Assembly: GCA_963720235.1 (NCBI GenBank) | Contig: OY970389.1 | Span: 5,084,001 to 5,148,000, forward strand | Direction of reading: 5' to 3' | DNA: 64,000 bases | From: JACMLC01 sp963720235 | GTDB taxonomy: Bacteria; Acidobacteriota; Blastocatellia; Pyrinomonadales; Pyrinomonadaceae | Shown here: positions 43,911-52,406 of the stretch, piece by piece | Layout: each line of letters opens with the position of its first letter | Position numbering within the stretch: the first letter of the stretch is position 1 | Program-made: the position numbers and the translations under genes | Notes under the pieces: model-generated | The model's input: only the letters and a program-made list of their open reading frames with translations | The model's database searches: none | Told to the model about the DNA's origin: nothing

Positions 43911-45491
43911 ATGCTTGAAAATCTTCCAAGTTTTCTTCTCAGACCAATCTTGTGGCTGGCTGAGAGATGGCCTCGGCTGGGCAAAAAAATCAATATGCTG
44001 GCAGTTAATAGTCTGGTTAATTCATGCAGGCACAGACCGCATCCGTGGAGCACGGCTCACAACTATGTCTCATGGACTTCTCTGACAGATCAGAGATGGA
44101 GCGCGCGTCACTTACCTGCTAAGCCAATTCCGATTGATGCCCCGCCGCCGGAGAAACTAATCGGACTTTTCAAGCTCAAGGCCGGAAAGCAGCGTCTCTC
44201 AAAAAAGTCCACATGCCTGTTTCCGGCTTTTGCACAATATCTGACAGACGGTTTTATCCGCACGCGAATGCCTGACACAAGCGCGGGTGAAACGGATGAG
44301 GTTCGCAAGCAAAACACATCGAACCATCAGATTGATTTGTGTCCCCTCTACGGGCGCGTGCTGCAACAGACTGCTGCCCTGCGCCTCAGGGATGAAGCTG
44401 CCGGAAAGCGTGGGCGGATGAAATCGCAGCTAATTAACGGCGAAGAGTATGCGCCTTTTCTTTTCGCGGGTGAAGGGATCAAGCCGGAGTTCGCCGTTCT
44501 GGACAAACCGCTCGGTCTGGACAGGATTTTATCCTTTACGCCTGACCCGGAGGGTCTGCGCGGGAGTATCTTTGCGTTTGGCGGAGACCGAGCGAACGCC
44601 GTTCCGCAAGTCTCTATGATGAACACGCTTCTGCTGCGCGAGCACAACCATCTGGCCGGCGAGATTGAGCGGAGTCATCCAGCATGGGACGACGAGCGTG
44701 TCTTTCAAACCGCAAGAAATTGCGTCATCGTCATCTTCATCAAGATTGTCGTCGAAGAATATATCAACCACATCTCTCCGTCAGTTCGCTTCAGCGCAGA
44801 TCCGCCGATGGCCTGGGATGCGCCGTGGAATAAAACAAATTGGATGACGACGGAATTCAGCTTACTCTATCGTTGGCACTCACTGATTCCTGAGACGATT
44901 AATTGGAATGGCACAGCCTACCCGGCCTCTTTGACACTAATGAATAATCAACTATTGCTTGAAGGAGGATTGGCGCGCTCTTTTTCCGACTTAAGTTCTC
45001 AGGCCGCAGGCGAGTTGGGAGCATTCAATACAATAGATGCTCTCTTGCGTTTAGAAATGGATGCCATCAAGCAGGGCCGCCTGTGTGAGCTAGCGCCTTA
45101 TAGTGATTACCGCGCTCACGTTTCTCTGTCGCGCCCCAAAGACTTCGCGGATATATCCAAAGACCCGCAAGTTGTCGAGTTCCTGAAAAGCGCATACAAG
45201 AGCGTTGACGAGATAGATTTTTATGTCGGGCTCTTTGCCGAAGATTCTGTCAAGAACTCGCCGCTCCCTCCGTTGCTTCTTCGGATGGTAGCTGTAGATG
45301 CTTTCTCTCAGGCGTTGACAAACCCTCTCCTCTCCAAGTCCGTGTTTAATCCTGAGACCTTCTCGGAACCGGGATGGGAAGCAATCCAGAATACGAAAAC
45401 TCTGCGAGATGTTTTGGAGCGAAACGTTCCGGGCGCGATTGGCAATGCACGGATAAGCATGACCCGGAGCGATTGGAAACCCAGTTGGTGA
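43911..45491 (+). CDS. Cyclooxygenase-like animal-type haem peroxidase
   Basis: 526 residues of the animal haem peroxidase superfamily, and clearly cyclooxygenase-like: LLREHNHLAGEIERSHPAWDDERVFQTARN..IKIVVEEYINHIS, then the catalytic loop LLYRWHSLIPET with Y320 and H323 where COX enzymes have Tyr385 and the proximal haem ligand His388, and later IDFYVGLFAED and VFNPETF. The distal side differs: AQYLTDGF (Gln109...Asp113) stands where COX has Gln203...His207. The peroxidase half-reaction may therefore be weak or changed, while fatty-acid dioxygenation through Tyr320 remains possible. There is no EGF domain or signal peptide. GGAGG is 7 bases before the ATG at 43911. Confidence 0.88.
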   Translation: MLENLPSFLLRPILWLAERWPRLGKKINMLAVNSLVNSCRHRPHPWSTAHNYVSWTSLTDQRWSARHLPAKPIPIDAPPPEKLIGLFKLKAGKQRLSKKSTCLFPAFAQYLTDGFIRTRMPDTSAGETDEVRKQNTSNHQIDLCPLYGRVLQQTAALRLRDEAAGKRGRMKSQLINGEEYAPFLFAGEGIKPEFAVLDKPLGLDRILSFTPDPEGLRGSIFAFGGDRANAVPQVSMMNTLLLREHNHLAGEIERSHPAWDDERVFQTARNCVIVIFIKIVVEEYINHISPSVRFSADPPMAWDAPWNKTNWMTTEFSLLYRWHSLIPETINWNGTAYPASLTLMNNQLLLEGGLARSFSDLSSQAAGELGAFNTIDALLRLEMDAIKQGRLCELAPYSDYRAHVSLSRPKDFADISKDPQVVEFLKSAYKSVDEIDFYVGLFAEDSVKNSPLPPLLLRMVAVDAFSQALTNPLLSKSVFNPETFSEPGWEAIQNTKTLRDVLERNVPGAIGNARISMTRSDWKPSW

Positions 45492-45584
45492 GAGGCTGAT
45501 AAGAACCTTGCTCTCAAAGCTTAATGAAATATCGGTCGCGCTTTGAGTTACAAAGTTGAAGTAGAAGGAGGCTTGGGGATAAAG

Positions 45585-46349
45585 ATGTCTCAAGATATTT
45601 TCGACATGCCTTTAATAGACGAAAGGCTTGCTCAAGTGATTTCGGCCTCTGTAGTGAATGGCATTGAGGATGTCATCAACGTCATGCGTGGTCTCGATAG
45701 CATTCTTCAAAACAATGATGGACTGAAGTGGTTCAACCTTTTGTATTTGAAGGTCACAGAAGGCGTGCGCGATAGCCCGCCTGCCGAAGGGTGGGAAAAT
45801 CAACAATATGTTGAACGCCTCGCTGTCATCTTCGCGGGCCTCTATCTGAGCGCGATTGCGAGTTGGCAACGCGACCACGAGAGTGTTGTGCGGTCGTGGT
45901 CTCCACTTTTCAGAGCAAGGCAGAAGAGCGGAATTGCGCGCGTCCAGTTTGCTATCGCAGGCATGAATGCACACATCAACCATGACCTGCCGATAGCGTT
46001 GGTCCAAACTTCAGAAGAGCAAAATATCGTCCCGCGACGCGGTAGCCCTGAGCATCGAGATTTCGAGCGAGTTAATATTATCCTGGAAGCTGTGGCGGAA
46101 CAGGTGAAGCAGTTTCTTGCGACAGGCATCGTGGGAGAGATAGATCAAGACCTTGGCCGGCTTGATGATGTGGTCGCTCTCTGGAAAGTTCGCAAGGCAA
46201 GGGAGACAGCTTATACGAACGGCGAAATCTTATGGCAATTAAGAGCCACCTCGGTATTAAATGATGCCTTTCTCAGAAATTTGGATAGGCTGGTCGGGCT
46301 TTCCAGTCGAGGACTGCTCGTCCCTACCTTACACGGGAGAATCAAATGA
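45585..46349 (+). CDS. DUF5995 family protein
   Basis: 254 residues. WFNLLYLKVTEGVRD...ERLAVIFAGLYLSAI, RSWSPLFRARQKSGIARVQFAIAGMNAHINHDLPIALV is the diagnostic core of DUF5995, an all-helical family of unknown function with a conserved N.H.N.DLP motif that may bind metal. Bases 45762-45808 inside the gene are a 47-base sequence also present in a non-coding position at 34303; they encode RDSPPAEGWENQQY between two conserved family blocks. I chose the ATG at 45585 after GGGGA. It overlaps the next gene by 4 bases (ATGA), so the two are coupled. Confidence 0.8.
   Translation: MSQDIFDMPLIDERLAQVISASVVNGIEDVINVMRGLDSILQNNDGLKWFNLLYLKVTEGVRDSPPAEGWENQQYVERLAVIFAGLYLSAIASWQRDHESVVRSWSPLFRARQKSGIARVQFAIAGMNAHINHDLPIALVQTSEEQNIVPRRGSPEHRDFERVNIILEAVAEQVKQFLATGIVGEIDQDLGRLDDVVALWKVRKARETAYTNGEILWQLRATSVLNDAFLRNLDRLVGLSSRGLLVPTLHGRIK
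45762..45808. repeat. Dispersed 47-bp repeat, copy 2 (inside DUF5995 gene)
   Basis: Exact copy of 34303-34349. Here it is coding. It replaces the variable loop between two conserved blocks of the DUF5995 protein without breaking the frame. Confidence 0.85.
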
Positions 46350-46768
46350 TGAAAAAAATAGTTTTGCTTGTCACGTTAATTCTATGTGGCGTATCGGTCG
46401 GCGCGGCGCAGCAGAAAATGTATGAGCCGGAAAAAGGCAGTGCGGAACGAAAAGCTTTGATGAATGCCATACGCACTTATGACGCTGCACGCAACAGTGA
46501 GTTGAAGGACGAGATTTTTGATGTGAGCGCATTGCAGGTTCAAGGGAATTGGGCCTTTGCGAGCGTTGAGCGGAACAATCTGCCGGAGGCCGCAGGAGGA
46601 ACGCATCTGGCCTTTCTAAGAAAATCCGGCGCGGGCTGGAAAGTGATGTGGAGCGATTACAACGACAATGAAGAAGTCGGCATTGATGCCCTGAAAAGGT
46701 TGCGGCAAAGCCACAACGACTTTAAGAAAGCGTTAGCGGATTTTGCCGAAAGCCGTTTGGCGGGCTGA
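46346..46768 (+). CDS. Hypothetical periplasmic protein
   Basis: 140 residues with a signal peptide (MMKKIVLLVTLILCGVSVGAAQQ) and a single small domain: ERKALMNAIRTYDAARNSELKDEIFDVSALQVQGNWAFASVE...GGTHLAFLRKSGAGWKVMWSDYNDNEEVG. The pattern 'helix, QGNWAFA, L.KS..GWKV' resembles small NTF2-like secreted proteins, but I cannot name the family. It starts within the stop of the DUF5995 gene (ATGATG at 46346/46349). Function unknown. Confidence 0.75.
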   Translation: MMKKIVLLVTLILCGVSVGAAQQKMYEPEKGSAERKALMNAIRTYDAARNSELKDEIFDVSALQVQGNWAFASVERNNLPEAAGGTHLAFLRKSGAGWKVMWSDYNDNEEVGIDALKRLRQSHNDFKKALADFAESRLAG

Positions 46769-47372
46769 TGACTGCCCGCGCTTAAAGAGCAACATAAAGG
46801 CCCGTAGAAGACATCGCTGCGGGCCTCGGCATCAAGCTTGAGTCGTCACGATTGATATTCAAGAAGACGCAAAATTTGTTTGCAATCAAAAATTATTCCA
46901 TATACTATCCGCACCTCTTTGGCTAATCCTCTATACCTGACGACAGCATCGCTCTCAAAAAAAACGCTTTCGTTAGTTTAGCCAGATTACCTGTTACGGA
47001 GCAGAATTCTCATGCGACCATCTCTCACTGGAACGCAACTTCCATTAACCGATTTACGATGCCAGAGCCTTGCCGTCCGCGAGAGATGGTCGTACTCACA
47101 CCTGCTAACTCATAGGAGCAGAACCATCATGGATGACTTCACGAAAATTCTCTTCAGGCGCTTGGCTGAAGGACAGCTATTTCTCTGCTGGCCCACACCG
47201 CACACCGGAGCTTAGCTCTTCCCCGAAGATTTGCGTGAAGGCTTTCGCCGTCAAAGTAACTGGCCGACATCGGGCTGGTCACTGAACCGGGAGTCTTGCT
47301 ATCCATGCTGGACAGACAGCCCTTACGTGCTCGCGCAGGATAACCTCACTACACAAGAAAGAGAGAAAATAG
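46769..47372. other. Intergenic stretch with hairpin and inverted repeat
   Basis: 604 bases without a convincing gene. It holds a stem at 46798-46826 (AGGCCCG...CGGGCCT), a likely transcription end for the preceding genes, and a 12-base perfect inverted repeat CGACCATCTCTC / GAGAGATGGTCG around 47014-47094. A 67-codon frame at 47012 covers the inverted repeat; its composition is not protein-like, so it is not called. Confidence 0.5.
46798..46826 (+). terminator. Stem-loop after the DUF5995 unit
   Basis: AGGCCCG pairs with CGGGCCT across a ~15-base loop, 30 bases after the stop at 46768. No T-run follows, so it is a weak or Rho-assisted terminator candidate. Confidence 0.4.
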
Positions 47373-48488
47373 ATGAATCAAACAACCAGTAAAGGGTCGG
47401 CTCAGGGCTGTCTCAAAATCTGTTTGCTGGCGGCAGCCCTGTTGCTGGCTTTGCCGTTGGCCGCGCACGCGCAAGCACCATTAGCTGCACCGACGCCATG
47501 TGAAATTCTACCTTGCTGTCCGGGGCCAGGTTGCCCTGAACGAACAATCCAGGGAACTATTACAAGTTGCGCCGGGATTCCATTGGCTGGCATTGAGGTC
47601 TATATCCAGGGTGAAGACGTTAGCGTGATTAGATATACCAACGCTTCCGGTTACTATTCTGCTACCCTTCCGCTCGGTACTTATACTGTCATGCCAACTC
47701 CGACAACAGGATATTTCTTCAGCCCGCAGAGCTAGCAGTCCGACGGCTTCGGCTTCACCAACTTCACGCGTTACCCGCGTGACAATCGCGCCAACTTCGA
47801 CGGCGATTGCAAGACGGATTTGTCCATCTTCACCTTGAACACGGGAGTCTGGAGTTCGGTTAACAGTTCAAACTCACAGTATGTCACTTTCCAATTCGGA
47901 CAAAGCACGGACATCCTCGCGCCCGGCGATTATAACGCCGACGGCAAAACCGACCGCGCCGTCTTTCGTCCGAGCAACGGATATTGGTACATTGCGACCG
48001 ACACGAGCGGCTCGTTCCAAAGTGTGCAGTTCGGTCAAAACGGAGACATTCCGGTGGCGCGCGACTATGACGGCGACGCCAAAACAGACATCGCCATCTG
48101 GCATCCGAGTACCGGTGACTGGTGGATTTTGCAGAGCAGCACCAACAACACCAACTGGATTGTTGTGCACTTCGGCTCTTCGACTGACAAGCCGGTGCAG
48201 GCCGATTATGACGGCGACGGTTTGACTAACATCGCCGTCTGGCGTCCGAGTACCGGTGACTGGTGGATTTTGAAAAGTGACGGGACGAGTTTTGTCATAC
48301 ATGTGGACTTAACAGACGAACGTCCTGTGCCGGGAGATTATGACGGCGATGGTAAAGCTGATGCCGCCGTGTGGAGTTTGACGACGGGCTTGTGGAAGGT
48401 ACTGAAAAGCTCGGATGGGTCGTTCATACAGGAATACTTTGGCGGCAGTGGCACTGTGCCAGTACCTGCCTTCTACATCCCGCAGTAA
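47373..48488 (+). pseudogene. Exported FG-GAP repeat protein interrupted by in-frame TAG
   Basis: The frame starting at 47373 gives a signal peptide (LLAAALLLALPLAAHAQA), a CPCCPGPGCP-like cysteine patch and a carboxypeptidase-regulatory-like domain (IQGTITSCAGIPLAGIEVYIQGED...YYSATLPLGTYTV), then stops at TAG 47733-47735. The same frame continues without a break (QSDGFGFTNFTRYPRDNRANFDGDCKTDLSIF...) through about five FG-GAP-like repeats (DYNADGKTDRAVFRPS, DYDGDAKTDIAIWHPSTGDWWIL) to 48488. One base change (TAG from CAG, for instance) would give a single 371-residue protein. Either a recent nonsense mutation, a sequencing error, or readthrough. Confidence 0.82.
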
Positions 48489-48600
48489 GAGAGCCTGAGC
48501 CGCGAGCCGGTAAGTTAAAGAGAAGGATGAGAATCAAGCATCGCTTCACAGCTTCTCAAGTGTTTAGCTTTTGGCGAGCGTCTCACTGATAAGCACGGGC

Positions 48601-48644
48601 ATGTTAGTGTTCGCTAGGTATTTAATAATAGCGAACACTAACAT
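48601..48644. terminator. Perfect 16-bp hairpin between convergent genes
   Basis: ATGTTAGTGTTCGCTA (48601-48616) and its exact complement (48629-48644) surround a 12-base AT-rich loop. It lies between the ends of the FG-GAP gene (plus) and the GNAT gene (minus) and likely terminates both. Confidence 0.65.
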
Positions 48645-48658
48645 CCGTTCCTGTCCAC

Positions 48659-49114
48659 TCAGAGTTCGCGCCGCATGACGAGTTCGCTGCCGTCCTCCTC
48701 GCCCGTGTACACAAAGCCCATCTTCTCGTAGAAAGGGCCGGGACTGCCTTCGCCTGGGACGCAGCTTGTGTAGAGAACCTTTGCGCCGGGTCGTGTCTTG
48801 ACGTACTCAAATATTAACTCCAGAGCCTTTTGCCCGATTCCTCTTTTCTGATACCGCGCGTCAATCATGAATCGCCAGAGGTAGTAGTTCTCTGCGGCAG
48901 CATTGTCCTCAAGCATCACAAACCCTACAGGTGTATCACCGGCATAGATGGCGCGGAACCATGCTGTGTCGCGCGAGAAATAGGCTTCCGCAATGGACTC
49001 CGCATTCGTCGCAACGAACCGCTCTTGATTGGGACTCACCTTCAAGCGCGTGATGTCGCGCAGCGTCTCCTTCGTGACCTCTCGCAGCGAAACTTCCTGA
49101 TTCGATTCCTTCAT
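48659..49114 (-). CDS. GNAT N-acetyltransferase
   Basis: 151 residues with the GNAT order: VSLREVTKETLRDITRLKVSPNQERFVATNAESIAEAYF, a central beta-hairpin PVGFVMLEDN...YLWRFMIDARYQKRGIGQKALELIFEY (Q/R-x-x-G-x-G/A acetyl-CoA loop as QKRGIGQKA), and PGPFYEKMGFVYTGEEDGSELVMRREL. The N-terminal NQERFVA and the overall length resemble the SpeG/PaiA-like polyamine acetyltransferases, but the substrate is not certain. ATG at 49114 follows AGGTG. It is a stand-alone gene convergent with the broken FG-GAP gene. Confidence 0.88.
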   Translation of the reverse strand: MKESNQEVSLREVTKETLRDITRLKVSPNQERFVATNAESIAEAYFSRDTAWFRAIYAGDTPVGFVMLEDNAAAENYYLWRFMIDARYQKRGIGQKALELIFEYVKTRPGAKVLYTSCVPGEGSPGPFYEKMGFVYTGEEDGSELVMRREL

Positions 49115-49301
49115 CAAGCACCTTTTATCTTTATCCTCATAACGCTCGCATTAACCGAACGGGACACGACAAACTAAAATTCAATCTCTGATTCTTTACC
49201 ACACTCCGTCTCTCTGTCCAAAACCATTGACACTGCGCCCCGCCACCTAATATTCTCGCCGCGCAATAGCCGATTACAATCAACCACGCTCATAGTGCTC
49301 T

Positions 49302-50459
49302 ATGAAAACTCGTGACATCTACGATACCGCTGTTATCGGCGCGGGAGTCTTTGGCGCATGGACAGCATATCATTTACAGAGTGCGGGTCAGGCCGTGCTC
49401 TTGCTCGACGCTTATGGTGCGGCCAACAGCCGCGCAAGCTCCGGCGGTGAATCGCGTGTGATACGCATGGGCTATGGCACTGACGAAATCTATACGCGCT
49501 GGGCCATGCGCTCGCTCAAACTTTGGAAGGACTTCTGTAGTCAGACGCAATCGCCTCTCTTTCATCAAACAGGAGTCTTGTGGTTAGCACGCACGGATGA
49601 CGCTTATTCACTCGCGACCTTGAAGACGCTTCATCAAGCGGGCGTGCGCTTTGAAAGATTGGCGACAGAGGAGCTTGTCAAACGTTATCCTCAAATCGCT
49701 TTCAGTCCTGAGATGTGGGGTATCTTTGAACCAGACAGCGGGGTTCTCATGGCGCGGCGCGCGGTTCAGATGGTGGTACAGGAATCCATCAGAAGTGGCT
49801 TAAACTATATACAGGAAGCCGTCGCCGCGCCGGAAGGCAAAGGACGGCTTAGCTCCATCAAAACTAAAAGCGGTCTTAATATCTCGGCAGAAAATTTCGT
49901 CTTTGCATGTGGCCCATGGCTCCCCAAAATTTTTCCAGAGTTGCTGCAAGACTTGATACATACGACGCGCCAGGAGGTCTTCTTTTTTGGAATTGGCGCA
50001 GGCGAACATCGCTATGCCCCGCCGCATATGCCTGTGTGGATTGACTTCACAGATTTAGTCTATGGCATTCCCGATTTAGAAAACCGCGGCTTCAAGATAG
50101 CGATTGATAAGCATGGCCCTTCCTTTGACCCGGACACAGGCGAGCGTGTGGTGACAGCCGAAGGACTCGTCGCTGTGCGGCAATATCTCTCACGAAGACT
50201 TCCGGCCCTGCGTGATGCGCCGGTTGTTGAGACTCGTGTTTGCCAGTACGAAAATACTTCTCACGGTGATTTCCTGATAGATCGTCATCCTGATTTTGAT
50301 AACATCTGGCTGGTCGGCGGCGGCTCAGGTCATGGCTTTAAGCACGGCCCGGTGCTTGGCGAATACGTTGCCAATCGAGTCATGCAACTCGAACGTGAGA
50401 TTGAATCGCGCTTTCTGCTAACAACGAAAGGCAGCGTGCAACAACGAGCTGTTTATTAA
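49302..50459 (+). CDS. FAD-dependent oxidase, monomeric sarcosine oxidase / MTOX type
   Basis: 385 residues of the DAO family. The dinucleotide-binding start is YDTAVIGAGVFGAWTAYHLQSAG (GxGxxG), then SSGGESRVIRMGYG, which contacts the flavin. Further motifs match monomeric sarcosine/N-methyltryptophan oxidase: KIAIDKHGPSFDPDTGER, the Cys of RVCQYENTSHGDFLIDRHPD (position of the covalent-flavin Cys in MSOX) and VGGGSGHGFKHGPVLGEYVA. It should oxidise an N-methyl or cyclic amino acid with O2, giving H2O2. The exact substrate is unknown. Monocistronic. Confidence 0.9.
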   Translation: MKTRDIYDTAVIGAGVFGAWTAYHLQSAGQAVLLLDAYGAANSRASSGGESRVIRMGYGTDEIYTRWAMRSLKLWKDFCSQTQSPLFHQTGVLWLARTDDAYSLATLKTLHQAGVRFERLATEELVKRYPQIAFSPEMWGIFEPDSGVLMARRAVQMVVQESIRSGLNYIQEAVAAPEGKGRLSSIKTKSGLNISAENFVFACGPWLPKIFPELLQDLIHTTRQEVFFFGIGAGEHRYAPPHMPVWIDFTDLVYGIPDLENRGFKIAIDKHGPSFDPDTGERVVTAEGLVAVRQYLSRRLPALRDAPVVETRVCQYENTSHGDFLIDRHPDFDNIWLVGGGSGHGFKHGPVLGEYVANRVMQLEREIESRFLLTTKGSVQQRAVY

Positions 50460-50526
50460 GAGCAGTAATATATTTGACTCCCACATTCCCGCCCAAAGAT
50501 TCCACTTAAAACATTTTGAGTGACAG

Positions 50527-50802
50527 CTATTGACGCCTGTCGAGCATGACTCCGACAATTACCAGACAAAAGCCAATCATTTCAAGTCGAAACATTCCGC
50601 TTTTCATCCCGCGTGCTTCAAAAATTATGTAGTGAAGACCAACACAAATCCAACCAGCTCCTTGCACGATGCTGCCGAGCGGCGATCGTACCCAAATGCC
50701 TCCCACCTTGAGCCAGCCAAGATTTACCAGAACACCCATGATGACTTGCACCAGGCCGAGCGTGAGAAGCGCAATATTAAGAATCATTGCATATATGTCC
50801 AC
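50527..50802 (-). CDS. Hypothetical three-helix membrane protein
   Basis: 91 residues from a GTG at 50802, chosen because a strong AGGAGG lies 10 bases upstream. It has three hydrophobic segments (MILNIALLTLGLVQVIMGVLV, GSIVQGAGWICVGLHYIIF, LEMIGFCLVIVGVML). No known family motif was seen. It follows the DUF998 gene by about 20 bases on the same strand and is probably co-transcribed. Function unknown. Confidence 0.65.
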   Translation of the reverse strand: MDIYAMILNIALLTLGLVQVIMGVLVNLGWLKVGGIWVRSPLGSIVQGAGWICVGLHYIIFEARGMKSGMFRLEMIGFCLVIVGVMLDRRQ

Positions 50803-50821
50803 CTTATTTAACCCTCCTATC

Positions 50822-51469
50822 TCAAGCAAGCTTTAACCGACCGTCTCCTGGCGTGTATGCCTTAATCCACCATAATCGAACCGCAAGCACTAAGACCCAT
50901 AGAGATAAGACGCCCGTAGATAAACGCTCGTAGAGACCTCGCTGTGCGCCCCATAACATCAGCAGCAGAAAAATCAAACCCAGAATAGCGGAAGCAACAG
51001 AGTACAGACCAAGCCATCTCAAGCTCTGGTATCTTTTGAGAAAGATGCCCCACAAAAGGGAAGAACCAATAAGAGCAAAAAAGCCTACGCCAGATGATAA
51101 GCTATGCAACTTCTGGCTGAGCAAAATTCTTGGTTCGGCGCATCCCAACTCGCAGGGGAAGATGCCCGCGCCAATCCGTGCCAATCCATTTAGGGCCAGC
51201 AGCATGGCCGCGATTGCTGCGAGACGACTACCTTTGAAGACAAAGTACAGGAATGCTGCAAACGCCATGTGCATGAGGCCGGTGGGTACAAATCCGGCGT
51301 ACCGTATTAGAAACTCTGTGGAACTGCCCCGCTCACCGAGCTCGCTAATGTATTGCGTCAGATGATTGTATTCCGGTCTTAAACTGCCGCAGAAAATGAT
51401 GGCTGTCGCCCATAAGACGGGAGCCAATATGCCGCACAAGTTTCCAATCTTATAGAGCGTTACTTTCAT
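50822..51469 (-). CDS. DUF998 family membrane protein
   Basis: 215 residues with six predicted helices. It opens YKIGNLCGILAPVLWATAIIFCGSLRPEYNHLTQYISELGERGSS and has GFVPTGLMHMAFAAFLYFVF and RIGAGIFPCELGC, which is the DUF998 pattern (P.Y....IS.LG, GIFPCD-like). Family function is unknown. The ATG at 51469 is the first codon. The gene precedes a small membrane-protein gene on the same strand. Confidence 0.85.
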   Translation of the reverse strand: MKVTLYKIGNLCGILAPVLWATAIIFCGSLRPEYNHLTQYISELGERGSSTEFLIRYAGFVPTGLMHMAFAAFLYFVFKGSRLAAIAAMLLALNGLARIGAGIFPCELGCAEPRILLSQKLHSLSSGVGFFALIGSSLLWGIFLKRYQSLRWLGLYSVASAILGLIFLLLMLWGAQRGLYERLSTGVLSLWVLVLAVRLWWIKAYTPGDGRLKLA

Positions 51470-51702
51470 AACAGCTTATTATTTTCCGTTCATGGCGCAA
51501 TAGCCAATAATCCGTCAGGCCCGCATTTTAGACGGAGAATTCATTTACCATCAATGATGACCAGCGCACATTGGACGCCGTAATTGCGGCCAGTGAAGAT
51601 ACCTCTTTAGCCCACACACTCTGTCCAAACCATTGACACTCAGCCCCACACAGTACTATCTTTCGCGCAGATTGCTAACTCTGCTAAATAGGAGACAAAC
51701 TC

Positions 51703-52221
51703 ATGACACCCTCACAAAATCATTTGCTCTCTATCTTGAAGGATAGACGCCTGCATGTGCTGCTGGTTGTTCTCTTGGTTGCCGTTGTGTATCTGATTTC
51801 CAGCAAACCGGACAAGAATAGACTGGTCTTGAAAGTAAACTCACAAATCAGAGAAGAAAAGTTCGATGAGATATATGATGAAGCGTGGGACAATCTTCAT
51901 TTAAACGTCACCAAAGAAGAATTTATTAGACGAATGAAAGTCGCCGTCTCTAAATTGAGAACGATAGATGCAGACTTGAATTTTCAAAGAGACAGCGAAT
52001 GGGAACAGATGATGAATTTCAATAGAGAAGAGAGGTATGCAATGTCTGCATATCAAAAGCTGGAAAAAGATGGTAAGTCTGTGTTGGTTAGTTTTTGGTG
52101 GAATGGTAAAGGGGAATTCATGGACATTAGTGTCATGGCAACAGGGGAAACATCAAAGGAATATAACGTCTATGGAGTCAGCTACCAACATCTTTATATG
52201 GACGGTCAAATAATTTACTGA
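51703..52221 (+). CDS. Hypothetical single-span membrane protein
   Basis: 172 residues: a basic N-terminus, one helix (LHVLLVVLLVAVVYLIS, about 18-34), and a soluble domain (VNSQIREEKFDEIYDEAWDNLHLNVTKEEFIRRMKVAVSKLRTIDADLNF... SVLVSFWWNGKGEFMDISVMATG). The soluble part looks like an NTF2-like domain (helix, KEEF..RM, long beta-sheet), similar to small exported DUF4019/DUF3887-type proteins, but that placement is tentative. AGGAG lies upstream of the ATG. Isolated gene. Confidence 0.7.
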   Translation: MTPSQNHLLSILKDRRLHVLLVVLLVAVVYLISSKPDKNRLVLKVNSQIREEKFDEIYDEAWDNLHLNVTKEEFIRRMKVAVSKLRTIDADLNFQRDSEWEQMMNFNREERYAMSAYQKLEKDGKSVLVSFWWNGKGEFMDISVMATGETSKEYNVYGVSYQHLYMDGQIIY

Positions 52222-52406
52222 TTCGGCCACGGATATAGAGGCAGCCCACACACAGCATGATTTCTCAATAGAACCTCTCCAATAAATTCTCGTATAGAGA
52301 ATTTGCAGCGAATCTCAATCAGAGACAGTCAAACGCCTATCAGCTTTATTTCATCTTATGCTATAGGTGTGACAAATCTATTTTTGCTCCGCAGAGGAAA
52401 GACAGC

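Noticed and set aside
47012..47215. 67-codon open frame
   Set aside because: It runs across an inverted repeat, has no recognisable protein features and no homologue that I can name; the ribosome site is only moderate.
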